Positions 45,295 through 57,461 of a stretch of DNA of 64,000 bases are shown in pieces; positions within the stretch are counted from its first letter, which is position 1; every line of letters starts with the position of its first letter. The notes under the pieces are model-generated. The model was not told where the DNA came from, did no database searches, and worked only from the letters and a program-made list of their open reading frames with translations. The position numbers and the translations under genes were made by a program. Source of the DNA: Cryptomeria japonica (lineage: Eukaryota > Streptophyta > Pinopsida > Cupressales > Cupressaceae). The stretch covers positions 184,681,619-184,745,618 of the forward strand of contig NC_081410.1 in NCBI RefSeq assembly GCF_030272615.1, written 5' to 3'.

Positions 45295-47060
45295 AAATTC
45301 GCTCCTGACCCTTCCAAAGGGACATGAGCGAATTCTCCTAGGATCCTCCCTTGGTCTTAGCTTAGACCATTACCCTAGCTTCTCAGCCCTAATCGAAGAA
45401 GGCGTGACCTATCCATCGCTTGTGAAAGAGATGAAACAAGATTGAGTGACATAAGGTTAGCAATTTGAGCCCTAAAGACAAATTCACTCCTGACCCTTCC
45501 AAGGGTACATGAGTGAATTCCTTATAATCCTATTTTATGGCTAAGTTTAGATCACAAACCTTGCATGAATAAGAGAGGAAAGGAATGCTAAGGCCTCATG
45601 GATGAGTTGAAACAAGTTTGAATCGCAAAGCATTAAGAATTTGAGTACAAACATCAAGTTTGCTCCTGACCCTTCCAAAGGTACAAGAGCGAATTTTCCT
45701 AAAGCACCTATTTGCTCCTTGTTTGGGTCAAAGTCTTTGTTCCCATGGCATGAGTGAGAGAGGATTAATTAATTGATGCCTTGAAAGCGAATTGCATACA
45801 CTTGGATCATGGAGAAGTTTGAAATTTGAGCTTAAAGAAGAATTTCGCTCCTGACCCTTCCAAAGGGTCCAGAGCGAATTCTCCTAAGAACCTCCCTTGG
45901 TCCTAACTTGGACCATAAACCTTACTCCTACACCTTGATTGAATGAAGATTGATCGATCCATGCGCTTGGAATGAGTTGCAACAATATTGGATGATGAAT
46001 TTGAGTGAAAATTGCCAATTTCGCTCTTGACCCTTTGGAAGGGTCAAGAGCGAATTTCATTAGGCCATGTACCTCTCTAGGGTGCATAGGCAAATTTCTA
46101 AAAATTGATGTTTAACCTCAACTTTTGAGCAAAGGCGCCTCCTTAAGGTGACTTCTTAGCATTATCTTAGGCCAAGGCAACTTGGATAAAGATGAAGATC
46201 AGAGTGTTTGAGTGAGATCGAAGCTATATTCCCCAAATTCGCTCCTGGCCCTTCCAAGGGTACATGAGCGAAATCCTTAGAAAGGCCTAATTTCTCACCA
46301 AAAGCATTGAGTGGACATCGCTTTGAGGGTAAATGGACCTGATTGAGATGGAGGAAGGACCCAAAAGCTAAGTCTAAGAGCAAAGTTGAAGGAAACGATG
46401 AGAGTTTGATGTGCAAATAGCTATTTCGCTCCTGACCCTTCCAAAGGGTTTAGAGTGAATTCTCTTGAAACCTCCTTTTGCTCCCAATTTACGTCAAGCC
46501 TAGCGTTGATTGAGGTTGATTGAACTTAGACTCATCCTTAGACATGCATTTGAGTGAGTTGTGGTCACAAAGTGTGAAGAATTAGTGCAAAAATGCAAAA
46601 TTCGCTCTTGACCTTTCCAAAGGGTCCAAAGCGAATTTTCTTGGAGGGTCCTGACCCTTCCAAAGGGTCCAAAGCAAAATTCCTAGGAGGTCTTGTACCT
46701 TGCCTAAGCCCTTGAGCAAAACCTATTCCTAAGCATTTTTGAAGGCAAATGACTTGTTTTTGATAAGAAAAGAATGAGAAATGAATTTCTATGAAGGAAA
46801 ATTGAGCAAAATGCCAATTTCGCTCTTAACCCTTCCAAAGTGTCGAGAGCAAATTTTTCTCGAGGCCTGTACCTTGCCCAAGGTCCAAAGGGAAATCCTT
46901 CTTTTAGGCCTTTTTTGGGGGTCAAATAAATGATGTCTTCAGGAGAGAGGGATTGAAAGGTCAAGTCTAAGACAAGGCTAAGTGAAAAGGAGTATGAATT
47001 GAGCCTAGAGGATCAAATTCACTCTTGACCCTTCCAAGGGTACAAGAGCGAATTTCTTCT
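45295..47060 (+). repeat. Array of about 11 hairpins in X2
   Basis: Arms TTCGCTCCTGACCCTT and AAGGGTCCAGAGCGAA near 45,299, 45,482, 45,657, 45,843, 46,018, 46,238, 46,425, 46,600, 46,645, 46,818 and 47,013. Spacing is mostly 170-220 bp. Several copies have lost one arm. Confidence 0.8.
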
Positions 47061-47126
47061 AAAAGTGTCTTTTCCTCCTAGCCTCAAGGGAAATTGATTC
47101 AAATATCTTCTTGTTGATGATTTAAG

Positions 47127-47190
47127 GTAAGAAATACCATGTTAGGATGAATATATAATATTGTGCTTGACACCATCTTTTGTTTTGCAG
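47127..47190 (+). other. Possible leader intron of X2
   Basis: Acceptor TTGTTTTGCAG/GTCAAC at 47,190 is strong; donor TTAAG/GTAAGA at 47,127 would give a short 64-nt intron, so the true donor may lie upstream. Exon 2 resembles that of X7 (AGGACAAAGACGATCTCTTC). Confidence 0.4.
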
Positions 47191-47949
47191 GTCAACAAGA
47201 TCCAGTTGGAGGAAGATCGGGCTAGGACAAAGACGATCTCTTCAAGTTTCATCATCATCAAGGACACTTCAAATGCGTGGAAGAGGACTCAAAGTACTTC
47301 TAAGGTGAAGGACTTCAAGTGTTTAATAGTTGCAAGCAATGGAGCTAACCATCCTCAAGGATCTCATTCTATCACATGGAGAAATCACAAGATGGCAGAG
47401 AAGAAAGATCTTATAAACACTTCAAGGCGAGGTGAGCTACCAGAGAAGAAGGAGTGACTTGACTGTGAATAGGTCTCATCAAGCACAAAAGAGTCAAGGA
47501 GAGGTACATCATTCATCAAACACATCAAGGATGGAAGAGGATCAACCAAGGTGTTGTGACCTTTTTCACACATTGCCCCATTGCAAATGGGGACCCTCTC
47601 TTTTCCTGCTTTCTAGGATTTTGTTAGTATCCTGTGACCTTTTGCTGCAGTCTCACCAAGCCTTGTCCAGTTCAGAACATTTCAGGCCCTGACGATTGAA
47701 AGTTAGTTTTTTGCAAGTTATGTGACTCTGAAGTGTGAACACCACCAGAGTGCTTAGAGAGGCCAAGGGATGAAGATCGCAATTGATTTGGACGAATTTG
47801 GACAACTTTCTATTTTTAGAAAGTTTACTTTTTTGCTTTTTCCTATTTTTTAGAAGTTTCGTTTTTGGCATTTTTAGCCCAATCCCCGGTATGGCTATTT
47901 TTAGAAAGTTTTCCCTATTTTTTAGGGATGTCTGCTTTTTGCTTTTTCA

Positions 47950-48303
47950 GAATGGGAACCTAGGGTTTACACTTGTACTATTGACCAGCTTCGACTGGAA
48001 CTCGAAAATTCCAAGTTTTGACCTAAAAAAGATGAATCCCTAGATTTTAGGCTTTTTGCTTTTTCCGGGATGCAAACCTAGGGTTTACACTTGTACCACT
48101 GACCTGCTTTGACCGAAACTCGAAAATTCCAAGTTTTGACCTAAAAAAGCTGAATCCCTAGATTTTAGGCTTTTTGCTTTTTTCGGGATGCAAACCTAGG
48201 GTTTACACTTGTACTACTGACCAACCTTGACCGGAACTCGAAAATTCCAAGTTTTGACCTAAAAAAGCTGAATCCCTAGATTTTAGGCTTTTTGCTGCTT
48301 CAG
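47950..48303 (+). repeat. 118-bp tandem repeat, about three copies
   Basis: CCTAGGGTTTACACTTGTA recurs at 47,959, 48,077 and 48,195, each followed by CTCGAAAATTCCAAGTTTTG and a CCTAGATTTTAGG stretch. Confidence 0.8.
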
Positions 48304-48439
48304 ATGATCCACCTAAGCATGGATTTCAAATTTCAAGTTAATCCGGTTAAATTAGATTAAACTGTGAAATTTTGAAATTTCTTTGAAAATTCTTCTAAGT
48401 CTGGCTAACAAGGGTTTTGAAGTGTTTCTGTAGGTTCAA

Positions 48440-49570
48440 ACCCCATCACGAAGGTTGAAGAGGCCATAAAGGAGCCTTGCATGAAGTCTGCCATGCCTTA
48501 GGAGGCTGTGTGGGTGCTCTCATCAAAGTCCGCCATGCCTTAGGGAGGCCATGTGGGTGCCTTGCCTAAAGTCCGCCATGAGTTTGGAAGTCACATGGGT
48601 GCCTACTCCAAAGTCCGCCCCACCTAAAGAGACCATGGAGGAGCAAGGGTTGAAGTCCGCCCAAGGCTAAAGAGGCTATGTGGGTGTCAAGCTCCAAGTC
48701 TGCCCTGCATAATCGAGGTCATGTGGGTGCTAAGGTTAAAGTCCGCCATGCCAATGGAGGTCACATGTGTGCCTATTCCGAAGTCCGCCATGGGTTGAAG
48801 GGGCCATAAAGAGGCCAAGCCAAAGTCCGCCAAAGCTTAAGAAGCCATGAAGGGGCTAAGATTGAAGTCCGCCCAAGGTTGGAGAGGTCACATGGGTGCT
48901 AAGGTTGAAGTCCGCCCAAGGAGGAAGGAGACCATGAAGTTCTAGGTAGATCAAAACTCCGCCAAGATGGGAGAGATGTGTTGAAGTCCGCCCAAGAGGA
49001 GGGATGCCTAAAGTCCGCCCTAGGAGGTGTCTCCAAAGTCCGCTCAAGGTGGGAGTGTAGCCTAAAGTCCGCCCAAGCAAGAAGAGGGGCCATGAAGGAG
49101 CTAACGCCAAAGTCCACCCAAGGAGGAGCACTCTCCCAAGTCCGCCAAAGTTTGGGGGGTCACATGGCTGCTAAGCCCAAAGTCCGCCATGAGTTTGGAG
49201 GCCATGGGTGTCATAGCCAAAGTCCGCCATAGTCATGTGGGAGCTAACAACAAAGTCCGCCCAAGCTTGCCAAGTGTTGGGAGCAACCTCCAAAGTCCGC
49301 CATAGGCTAGGAGGGTCCATGGGTGTCATAGCCAAAGTCCGCTAGGATGATGGAGACCTTGAGGGTGCCTACTCCAAAGTCCGCCCCACCTAGAGAGGCC
49401 ATGAAGGAATCAACACCAAAGTCCGCCAAGGAAAAGGAGGCCATGTGGGAGCAAGAGTCAAAGTCCGCCCCAATGCCTTAGTCAAATTTTCACTTTAATG
49501 GAGGCCATGAAGGAGTTCTAGCCAAAGTCCGCCATACCTTGGAGATGTGTTTAAAGTCCGCCAAAATGTG
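48440..49570 (+). repeat. AAGTCCGCC array in X3
   Basis: About 25 copies of AAAGTCCGCC every 35-60 bp, commonly with GGAGGCCATG or GTGGGTGC between. The same unit forms the array of X4 (about 56,340-57,360). Confidence 0.8.
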
Positions 49571-50392
49571 AAAAAGATGGAGATAAAATTCGAAAAAATC
49601 AACCTACACATGGAAGGTCAAACAAAGTCAACATGATGTCACAAAATCCACAAAGATTTTAAAATTAAATCCAAAATGAAGAAATATCTAAATAAAAAAA
49701 TGAAAATCCTCAAAATAAATCCAAAATGGAAATTTTTTTGAGAATATTGAGAGAATATTAAAAAATTATTGAGATATTAATTCAAAATGGAAAGTTTTTT
49801 TAGAATTAGAAGTATGAGCTGGATGATTTTAGGGGTTTTGCTTAAACCTTGTCTACAAATACTTCATTATCAAATTCATTATTACACCAAGAAGTTCAAA
49901 ATTACTAAGGAGAGCTTAGTAAAGTATGTCAGTTTGAAGATCATCTGGAGGAAATTCTAGATATTGCTGGAAGTGGGATAATATTTTTGGCAGAAGGCTT
50001 ACAGATTTCTGGAGAAAGGTATCTTTTTTGAATTTTCTCAATATTTTGGAGAAAAGTCTAGCCTTATTCCTATCCAAGTCAGAGGTGAAATTAAAATTGT
50101 GAATTTTCTGAATATTTTCTAGAATTTAATAAATGATTTTTTTCGAAAATTTTGGAGAAATAAAATCATTTTTTTTGGCTAAGTATGAATTTTTTTTGAA
50201 GTTTTGACACTTGATGGTGACTTAACCGACCTCAAGGCAGAGGGTCTGGAGGTGAAAATTCAATTTTTGTGGCTAAGTATGAGAGTGAAAAATGGAAAAT
50301 TTTCCAACACTTAGCCATTTCGCGGCCCCGTTATTTTTTTTCGAAATTCTGCAGAAATTTTCCAACTTAAAGTTTTCATCATTCATCTGCAG
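49571..50392 (+). other. Leader region of X3
   Basis: AT-rich noncoding DNA between the array and the ORF. TCTACAAATACTTC near 49,852 is a weak TATA candidate. The stretch ends in the splice acceptor ATTCATCTGCAG/GTC at 50,392/50,393. Confidence 0.4.
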
Positions 50393-50404
50393 GTCTTAAG
50401 CACC

Positions 50405-53400
50405 ATGAAGTTCTAGGTAGATAAAGATGCTCCTCCAGAGTCAAGGATGACTTCCAAGTGGAAGAACATCAGCGACACCAACCTCAGACACATCAATCTG
50501 AGGAGTTTAAGAAGCGAATGTTTGGTTTGTACAACCTTGTGCCTACCACCATTGCGTGAAAAATGATGAAGAGTGGTATCGTGCACGCTGCCAGCTTCCT
50601 CCCCACCATGCAGTGCAATGAACTAGTAGTTGAATGTGCCAAACACTACAACCCCATCAGTAAGGATATTGTTGCACCTGATGGAAGAGTGTTGGCGAAT
50701 GTCAGCGATGAGGCCATCAGAGAGGCCTTCAGGATCCCTGAGTACCACAACGCAGTATATATGACCAAGGATGAAGCTGACAGTTTGTACCACGATCACC
50801 TGGAAGAATATGATGCCATAGTTAATCATTCCTGGCTAGACAAGCCGAGGAAGGGCGCCTCCAAACTCCAGAGAAAGAGCCTAGTGCGAGCATACTTCAA
50901 GGAGGACATTGGGGACATGATTGTCTTGCTCAATAGAATAATAGGAAATCCTCAGGGAGCTCCATTCGAACCCTGGATGTATTATTTCATTAATGAAATA
51001 ATTAATGGAGTAAAAATGATAGACTGGGCCCGTATGATCAACGACAACCTAGACAGCCAGCTAAGGAATCTGGTGGCGAATAGGACTTTCTTCATGAGTT
51101 CTTGTTCTATTCTTTAGCCAAGACCTACAGGTACAAAGGTCTCACTTGTAGAGGAGAAGTTGGGAACAAGGAGAACCAATTTCCGGTATATGATTGCTAT
51201 CCCCAACTCCATATGGAGGAGAAGTTCCATTTCAAAAGGGTTAATGATGCCTTCCTGATGCACATTACCCGGACCCTTCAAGGTGGCCTGCACCAGAGGC
51301 TCTCTCAAGAGTCTGTGGACTTCATCGGTCGGTTCGGGTGTTGGTACATCCAATATCCAAAGTTCACTTACCTCCGAATTCAGTGATTCTCTGGGCCTCC
51401 ATACAAGCTTCCAGCTTACCCTACCAACCGAGTGGTGTTGCTCGAGGTTGTGAGACAATTGGAGGAGTATATAGTGATTCAAAGGGATAAGCAGAAGAAG
51501 GCAGGGACATCCTCACTTACAATTGGTAATGGGCTGGGAACATGTCCATCATCACAGGCTGCAACTACCGCTAAGAAAGAACTGGCCTGGTATCCCTTCT
51601 ACCAATACAAGGAAAGAAAAGATTTCGATCCATTCCATAGGATAAAGAAGATCGAAGGGACAACGTTTGAGCACAGACTGGATCTGGAAGACTACTAGGC
51701 TAATGCAGCCGATAGTTTCGAGATCCGGAAGAGGTTCTGGTCAAGAATTCCTTTAAGTATTGTGAGAGCAACGGAAGTGTTCAAAGTTGCCGATCAGGTG
51801 GAAGAAAGCCTAGAACTTCAACAGCCGGGTTTTGAGAAGATGAAGAATGAACCTTTAGTCTTGATAGATTGGACAGAGGGAGAAAAATCAGATCTAGCAG
51901 ACCTCATGAGGTCGGTGGTTGAGTACTCAAGGTGGTGGGCGTCTAAAAAGACAAAACAGTTGAAGGCCAAAGGTGTGGTTCTAACTTATGAATTAATGGG
52001 AGTGGATGATACTTTGTCCGTCCACCCTTGTACCTCCGCCGGTGATGCTCGAAATCTAGAAAGTGTTGGATCTCGAAAGAGAAAGGAGTTGGGTGGAAGC
52101 TCCACAAAGTGCACAGGGAAAAGGGCTGTAGTTGAGAGAAGAGAATCCAGTGAAAGTCACTCCATCCTAAGTGCTGCTTCCATTGCGCTTGATTAGAGTA
52201 CAATTGGGGAACAAGAGATGAACATCTATGTGAGTGATGATGAAGTAAGAGTGCTTTCCCAGCCAGTTGAGGAAGTGGTGGAGAAGGTCTTCCGAACTCC
52301 AGACAGGGGGCAGGATGAAGCCCCTACAATCTTCTTGGATGGCATACCAGCGAACCCAGGAGAAGCAGATGATGAGTTTGATCGGAACACTGTAGAACAA
52401 TCAACCATTCCGGATTGGTTGAGAGCAAGGATAAAGGCCAAGGTTCCCAAGGATGTCCACTCAACCGAGGAGGTTACCGCAACATTCCTAGAGAAGGTGA
52501 ATGAACCCGCCGTAGCTAAACTGCCCAAACCAGCTAGGAAGTTCTCCCTGATTCAGAGAGACAGTGCCGGATTCAGGACAGTCCAGATAGCAGTGCCCAA
52601 AGAAGGGAAGACTAGGGACAATGTCACCGCAGATGACTATAAGATTACCACCATAGAGATGGGTAAGCCTACCCAGGACCAGGAGATCCAATATTTTGAT
52701 GACTCCTGCAACGTTCTAAAGACGAGGCTGGCTCATGAAAAAGAAAAGAGGAAGAAAGTGGAAGAAGAGAACCAGCAGTGGAAGAAGTATGTTCTCCATC
52801 TTACCAGCTGGCTCAACCATGAAGTCCCGGCTACTCCACCACAACCTCTTCAGCAGGGATCAATGAAGGACTATGATGAGATGAAGGGATCATACACTCA
52901 AGAAAAGGAGTGGATTTCAGACGCTGTGATACGTGCTGACACCCTGGTAGAAAACTTAGTATCAGCACATGAGGCAACTTCTTTGTTGATTGATCGTATC
53001 CAAGATCTAGCATCCAATTGGGAAGAAGTGGATGAAATTCAGAATGAAATACTCCCTCACCTGAAGGTTATCCGAGGCATGTCAAAGAAGAGCTTAGTGG
53101 ATGCAGGCATCATACAGACAGGAGATAGGTACGACTTCGGCACGTGGTACTATGCTCTGGTCACTCAGATTGAGGTTCTGAAGAAATCCGAGACCAAGTG
53201 TTTTGAGACAGAGGCAAGGGTTAGAGAGATCCTGGGCAAGGTATTCCGTGTGGCATCAGAGATCTGGCAGAAGGAAAGCCTAAGGGAGAAGCATTTACAA
53301 GCAGAGAACCTAAGGGCTAGGATTCAGGCAAGCTTCTTCTGAGATTCAGGGATGATTAACAAAGGCGATCTTTCGAAGATTGCAAACTTCCTCTCCATCG

Positions 53401-53582
53401 ATGACAACTTCCTCACCCAAGTAGTGGAGTGGGAAGGCATCCTTGCCACATGCGCCGACGATGTGTATCTCATCGACTTCCAGATTGGCGGTTTGCCAAG
53501 TGTCACCATGGAGGAGGTCAAGCTCGTGGTGTCCAGATACGTTGAATCTCTGAAAGAGGAAAGTGGCCACTCACCTCAGTAA
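50405..53582 (+). pseudogene. Decayed homologue of the X1 LTR ORF
   Basis: Aligns with the X1 protein from MTSKWKNISDTNL (X1 SKWSNIGDTNL) to the C-terminus. Matching blocks include GIVHAASFLPTMQCNELVVE, ITRTLQGGLHQRLSQ, FGCWYIQYPKFTYLRI, IPDWLRARI and DYKITTIEMG. Breaks: TAG at codon 4 (50,414), a frameshift near 50,510, TGA near 50,558, a frameshift near 51,105, TGA near 51,384, TAG near 51,696, TAG near 52,194 and TGA near 53,340. The largest open piece is 52,218-53,342 (374 aa), with a coiled coil at HEKEKRKKVEEENQQWKK. Divergence from X1 is large, so the family is old. Confidence 0.82.
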
Positions 53583-53640
53583 AATTAGCAGCTGCGCCAC
53601 TTGTCACTCTTTTATTTGCTTAAACTGATAGTATTTCACG

Positions 53641-53730
53641 AAACCCTAATTAGGGTTTAGGACTTTCAATCTTGGCCCTTGATCACTGTTTGATCTCGGC
53701 CATTCGTTTATTTTTGAGAAACCATATAAG
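53641..53730 (+). promoter_or_regulatory. Telobox palindrome and TATA 2 of X3
   Basis: AAACCCTAATTAGGGTTT (53,641-53,658), then ACCATATAAGG 64 bp later. Confidence 0.6.
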
Positions 53731-54464
53731 GTTGCCTCCTCATTTGAAAAGGGTGAGGTTTTTGATGTATTGTTGCTTAAGGTCATTTCCAGATAATATA
53801 TTGCATGTGCGCTGCTTTGTAATCTCTATTATTTGAATGATTTGCATGGTTTCAATTGCCTCAACACTTAGTTAGAAATAATTTAGATTTGCTTTTCATT
53901 GTTGTTAATTTGAATGAAGGATTTGATAAGTGTCAATTGATGGTGTATCTCCGCTCATACTTTTGGTGTATGGATGATTTCCATCTCACCGTGCAAAGTT
54001 AGTCTGAGCCCATCCCTTGAGCATCCCAACATCTCGATCATAAGCACAACCCATTGAAGATTGCACCGGCCTTGTGTAGTTGTCCCTAGTGTGGCGAAGC
54101 AAGGTTTGGTTTCTCGAGGGCACCCATTTGATACCGTCTCCAGAATTCGTAGGATTAGATTAGCCTTCCTAAACCCTATCTCTTTTTCCCTTTCTTTTGA
54201 AAGTCTAAATCCTAGAAAATCCCCCAAAAAAAAGAAGAGCCTAAAATTGCTAAATCCATCTAAGTCCAATAGTTCAAGATACTTGTCAAATGTAAGTCCC
54301 CCTTGAAATTTCAGCATACACTACCCAAGAAGCTATTCCACTAAAGTCGCTTGTTTGCACATATAGACCTTGGAATCAGTAGTGATTTTTCAGGAGAGGA
54401 TAGAATACCTTCGGGTATCCTATCCTAATGTTTGGTAGATGATAAAACAGACACCAACACAAGG

Positions 54465-55702
54465 TCAGTGCAAGGGTACGTTGAAGAAGCAGATAGTTTC
54501 AAAAGAGTTAATCAAAGTTAGCTTCTCATCATCATCACATTGAATATCAAGAGATACAACATTCCTTGACCAAGCAAGTACCAGACAAGGTGGCATCTCA
54601 GTCACTATTCCTCCAGTCAGAAAAGTCCACACCAGCATGTCTAGATTCGGTGAATCACGCTTACGCACGGAGGCACAAACTCTGATGTACCTACCCCGGT
54701 TTCCTATTGGTTCACAAACATTGAATGTAATTTTCTCATTGGCTAAAGGAGTTTGTTATAACAAACTCTAATTAGGGTTTTCATCCTGAAACCCTAGCCA
54801 TTCATTCTAAATCAATCTGAGCCATTGAAATGTAAAGAGCTCTCTATATAAAGCTCTGGCTCTTCATTTGTGAAGGTCAATAGTTAGTTAATAGTGGTTA
54901 GAATAGTTAATAGTAAGTGGAATAGAATAGCAATTAGAATAGAATAGGAGAAGGCAAGAAATTGTTGCCTAAATTATAAATGAACTCCATTTTCATTGAA
55001 GTTAAGGTGAAATGTGTTGTTTCTTGCAATATGCATGGTTTCTTGTTGGATCTTCAAATTTGATGATAGATAATTAGATTGAATGGAGAAAATTGTTGAA
55101 TGCACTCATGTGGAATCCACCTAGTCCATACCACTAGCCTCTTACTGATTGTAAGGGCACCTTGTGTGGTCAACTGGCCTTGAATGAGCTTAATCTCTAA
55201 TTGTTGTGCGTCTATTGTTCATGCATTAACTTGAATGGTGATCAATGTTTGACAGTGTAACGATTTGAACATATTCAAATTATCCCTTAGAAGATTGCAC
55301 TGAGCTGGTGTCGAATTGTTCAGTTTGATGGTGAGACCTAGCCCAGTAGGACTCCACCTAGTCGTTCATCTATCTTCTTGCATTCTAGGTCTTAGATTAG
55401 ACTCTCTAAACACTACACCTTTTGCTATTTCTTTATTCTTCCCAGTGAGTAGATAGGACTCAAGTTCCAGCATATCAAATCCTTCAGGCAATCAAATGTA
55501 AGTCCCTTTGTGAATCCATCATAATCACATCAGACCAAATTGAGCTTATCCACACGTAGAGACCCTACATATATGAACCTTGGAGTTATTTCGATTGATC
55601 CTTAGGCAAATCTTCAGCATTCGAATAACTTTGTTCAAGAGAGGATAAGATACTTATGGTATTTTATTCTGTGTTCGCATGTGCATAAAAAACACATCAA
55701 TA
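54465..55702 (+). mobile_element. 3' portion of X2
   Basis: Resumes the X2 exon-2-like sequence after X3, then AAACTCTAATTAGGGTTT (54,763-54,780), TATA 2 CTATATAAAG (54,844-54,853) and the U5 tail ending CATCAATA. No long ORF. Confidence 0.6.
54763..54853 (+). promoter_or_regulatory. Telobox palindrome and TATA 2 of X2
   Basis: Telobox palindrome with one change, 64 bp before CTATATAAAG. Confidence 0.6.
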
Positions 55703-56039
55703 GGACCCCTTGTTTTTTTATGCTTTTTAGGGTTTTGCTTTGGCATCGCAATTGCTAATCACCAATCTTTTTGCAAATGAGGAGTTAGAGTTTTTGAGAA
55801 GTCATCCTGAGCCAAGTAGAGAGTTCATGCTCATAATAGTGTTTGAACATTGTCAAAGTGCTTAGAAGGTCTGAAGGACGAGGATCGCAATTGCTTTGGG
55901 TCATTTCTGACAACTTTCTTTTTTTAGGATTTTTTTTTCATTTTTTCTAAAATTAGAAAGTTCTGTTTTTGGCACTTTGAACCCAATCCGGGAAGCAGCT
56001 TTTTTGGCTTGCTTTTTGCTTTTTTTCTTTTTTTTTCTG

Positions 56040-56270
56040 TGTTGAAAGTAGAATTAGGGTTTTGTTCCTTAGGTCATAAGATCAGTTTCCATGTTCTCCG
56101 AATTAATAAATTTTCTCTCTTGTAAAAAGTAAGGTAAAAACCCCAATTAGGGATTTGTTCCAGAAGATCATTCCTTAGGCCATATCATCAGTACCCATGT
56201 CTGAATTGATAAATTTTGTCTCCATATACAAAAAGCAAGGTAGAAACCCTAATTAGGGTTTTGTTCCAAA
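56040..56270 (+). repeat. ~100-bp repeat with telobox words in X4
   Basis: AATTAGGGTTTTGTTCC-like words at 56,052, 56,145 and 56,250, spaced 93-105 bp, in the early U3 of X4. Confidence 0.55.
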
Positions 56271-56339
56271 TAAACATGGCATGAATATGGCTGATCAAAC
56301 ATAAAGATAGTAATGGAAGTAGGCACATGGCTGTCTAGA

Positions 56340-57360
56340 GCCAAAGTTCACCCAAATTAGAAGAGATGAAGCAAGCATGGAAAGAAGGGGATGGATGTCC
56401 AAGCTTCCTTGAACTCTGCCCAACACTTGGAAGGTGTGGCAAGAAGCAAAGATGGCAAGAGCTGCCTAAACCCCGCCTTGGACATGAGCAAACATATGCC
56501 AACTCCACCTTGACATGAAGATTTCAAACTCCAAGTCCACCTTGCTTTGTCCAATCAACAAGTTTGAGTCCGCAATGCCTATGTTATTATCAAGTCCGTC
56601 CAAGGAAACGGTTGAATTACCAAACACTTAGCAACTCTGTGCAAGGAAAAGAAGGCAATGTTCAGCATGAGATGAAGTCCGCCCAAAGGGAGATGGCACA
56701 AGGCTTGCCAAGTGCGCCCTATGACTGTCCAAACATCAGCAAAGTTCGCCCTCCTTTGGCACTTAAACATCAAAGGCCACCCTCAAGTTTGACATGGCAA
56801 TACAACTGCCAAGTGCGCCTTGTCCAAGAGCCCTTGAAGTCTGCCTTGGAGGAAGAGAAGAAATGGCACAAAAAAAGTATGAAAAGAATGGCAAGCACAA
56901 GTCCAAGTCCGCCACATGACAAGCATGCCTAGGAGAGAGTAAAGTCTTCCTTGGCAAATAATCCTCCAAGTCCGCCTAGCCCAAGAGAAGGATGTCCAAA
57001 CATGGGGTAAAGTCCACCTTGGCACTTAGATTGGAAAGTCTAATCATCTCCAAAGTCCGCCTTGGCAAGGAGAAAAGATGTTCTAAAACAATGACAAAGT
57101 CCGCCCAAAGGAAAAGCAAAGGGTTTTGGCATGTTAAGAAGAAAACAAAAGTTTGCCAAGTAGTTTTGAACTCCGTCCTACCCAAGTGCATGGCACAAAC
57201 ATACATGAAGTCTGCCCTCTTCTTAGCATGTCTAAGAAACATTCAAGTCCGCCCTTGGCTAGAAAGCCTTCAAGTCCGCCATGATGAGAGGAAGATGGCA
57301 CAAGGAAGAATGGCCTAGGACTCTCGAAGCCCGCCCAAGGCTAAGGACAAAATATTCAAG
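56340..57360 (+). repeat. AAGTCCGCC array in X4
   Basis: About 20 diverged copies of CAAGTCCGCC or AAGTCCGCCC with variable spacers; same family as in X3. Confidence 0.7.
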
Positions 57361-57362
57361 GT

Positions 57363-57461
57363 GTTAAGAAGTTCGCCATAACATATATAAGGAAATAGTT
57401 AAGAAGTTCGCCATAACATATATAAGGAAATAGTTAAGAAGTTCGCCATAACATATATAAA
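57363..57461 (+). repeat. 35-bp repeat x3, each with a TATA box
   Basis: GTTAAGAAGTTCGCCATAAC then ATATATAAGG recurs at 57,363, 57,398 and 57,433. The three units are near identical, and each holds ACATATATAA. It lies where promoter 1 is found in X1 and X7. Confidence 0.8.

Larger units (their letters stand above)
47552..54459 (+). mobile_element. X3: ORF-bearing solo LTR nested in X2
   Basis: A 6,908-bp unit from TGTTGTGACC to ACACCAACA with exact duplication CAAGG (47,547-47,551; 54,460-54,464). It has the same order as X1: terminal palindrome, U3 tandem repeats, leader acceptor, long (decayed) ORF, telobox, TATA 2, U5 tail. The tandem repeat type differs from that of X1. Confidence 0.8.
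44922..55702 (+). mobile_element. X2: solo LTR nested in X4
   Basis: Begins TGTTGTGACGTATTCACACA, ends AACACATCAATA. Flanks GGACA (44,917-44,921) and GGACC (55,703-55,707) are a likely duplication with one change. Contains a hairpin array, a leader intron, a short exon-2-like part without a long ORF, X3, then telobox and TATA 2. About 3.9 kb without X3. Confidence 0.7.

Noticed and set aside
48440-49570. Frames across the AAGTCCGCC array as proteins
   Set aside because: They exist on both strands and arise from the tandem unit only.
47552-54459. CAAGG duplication as coincidence
   Set aside because: The flanking X2 sequence becomes continuous when X3 is removed, and both ends match the X family termini.
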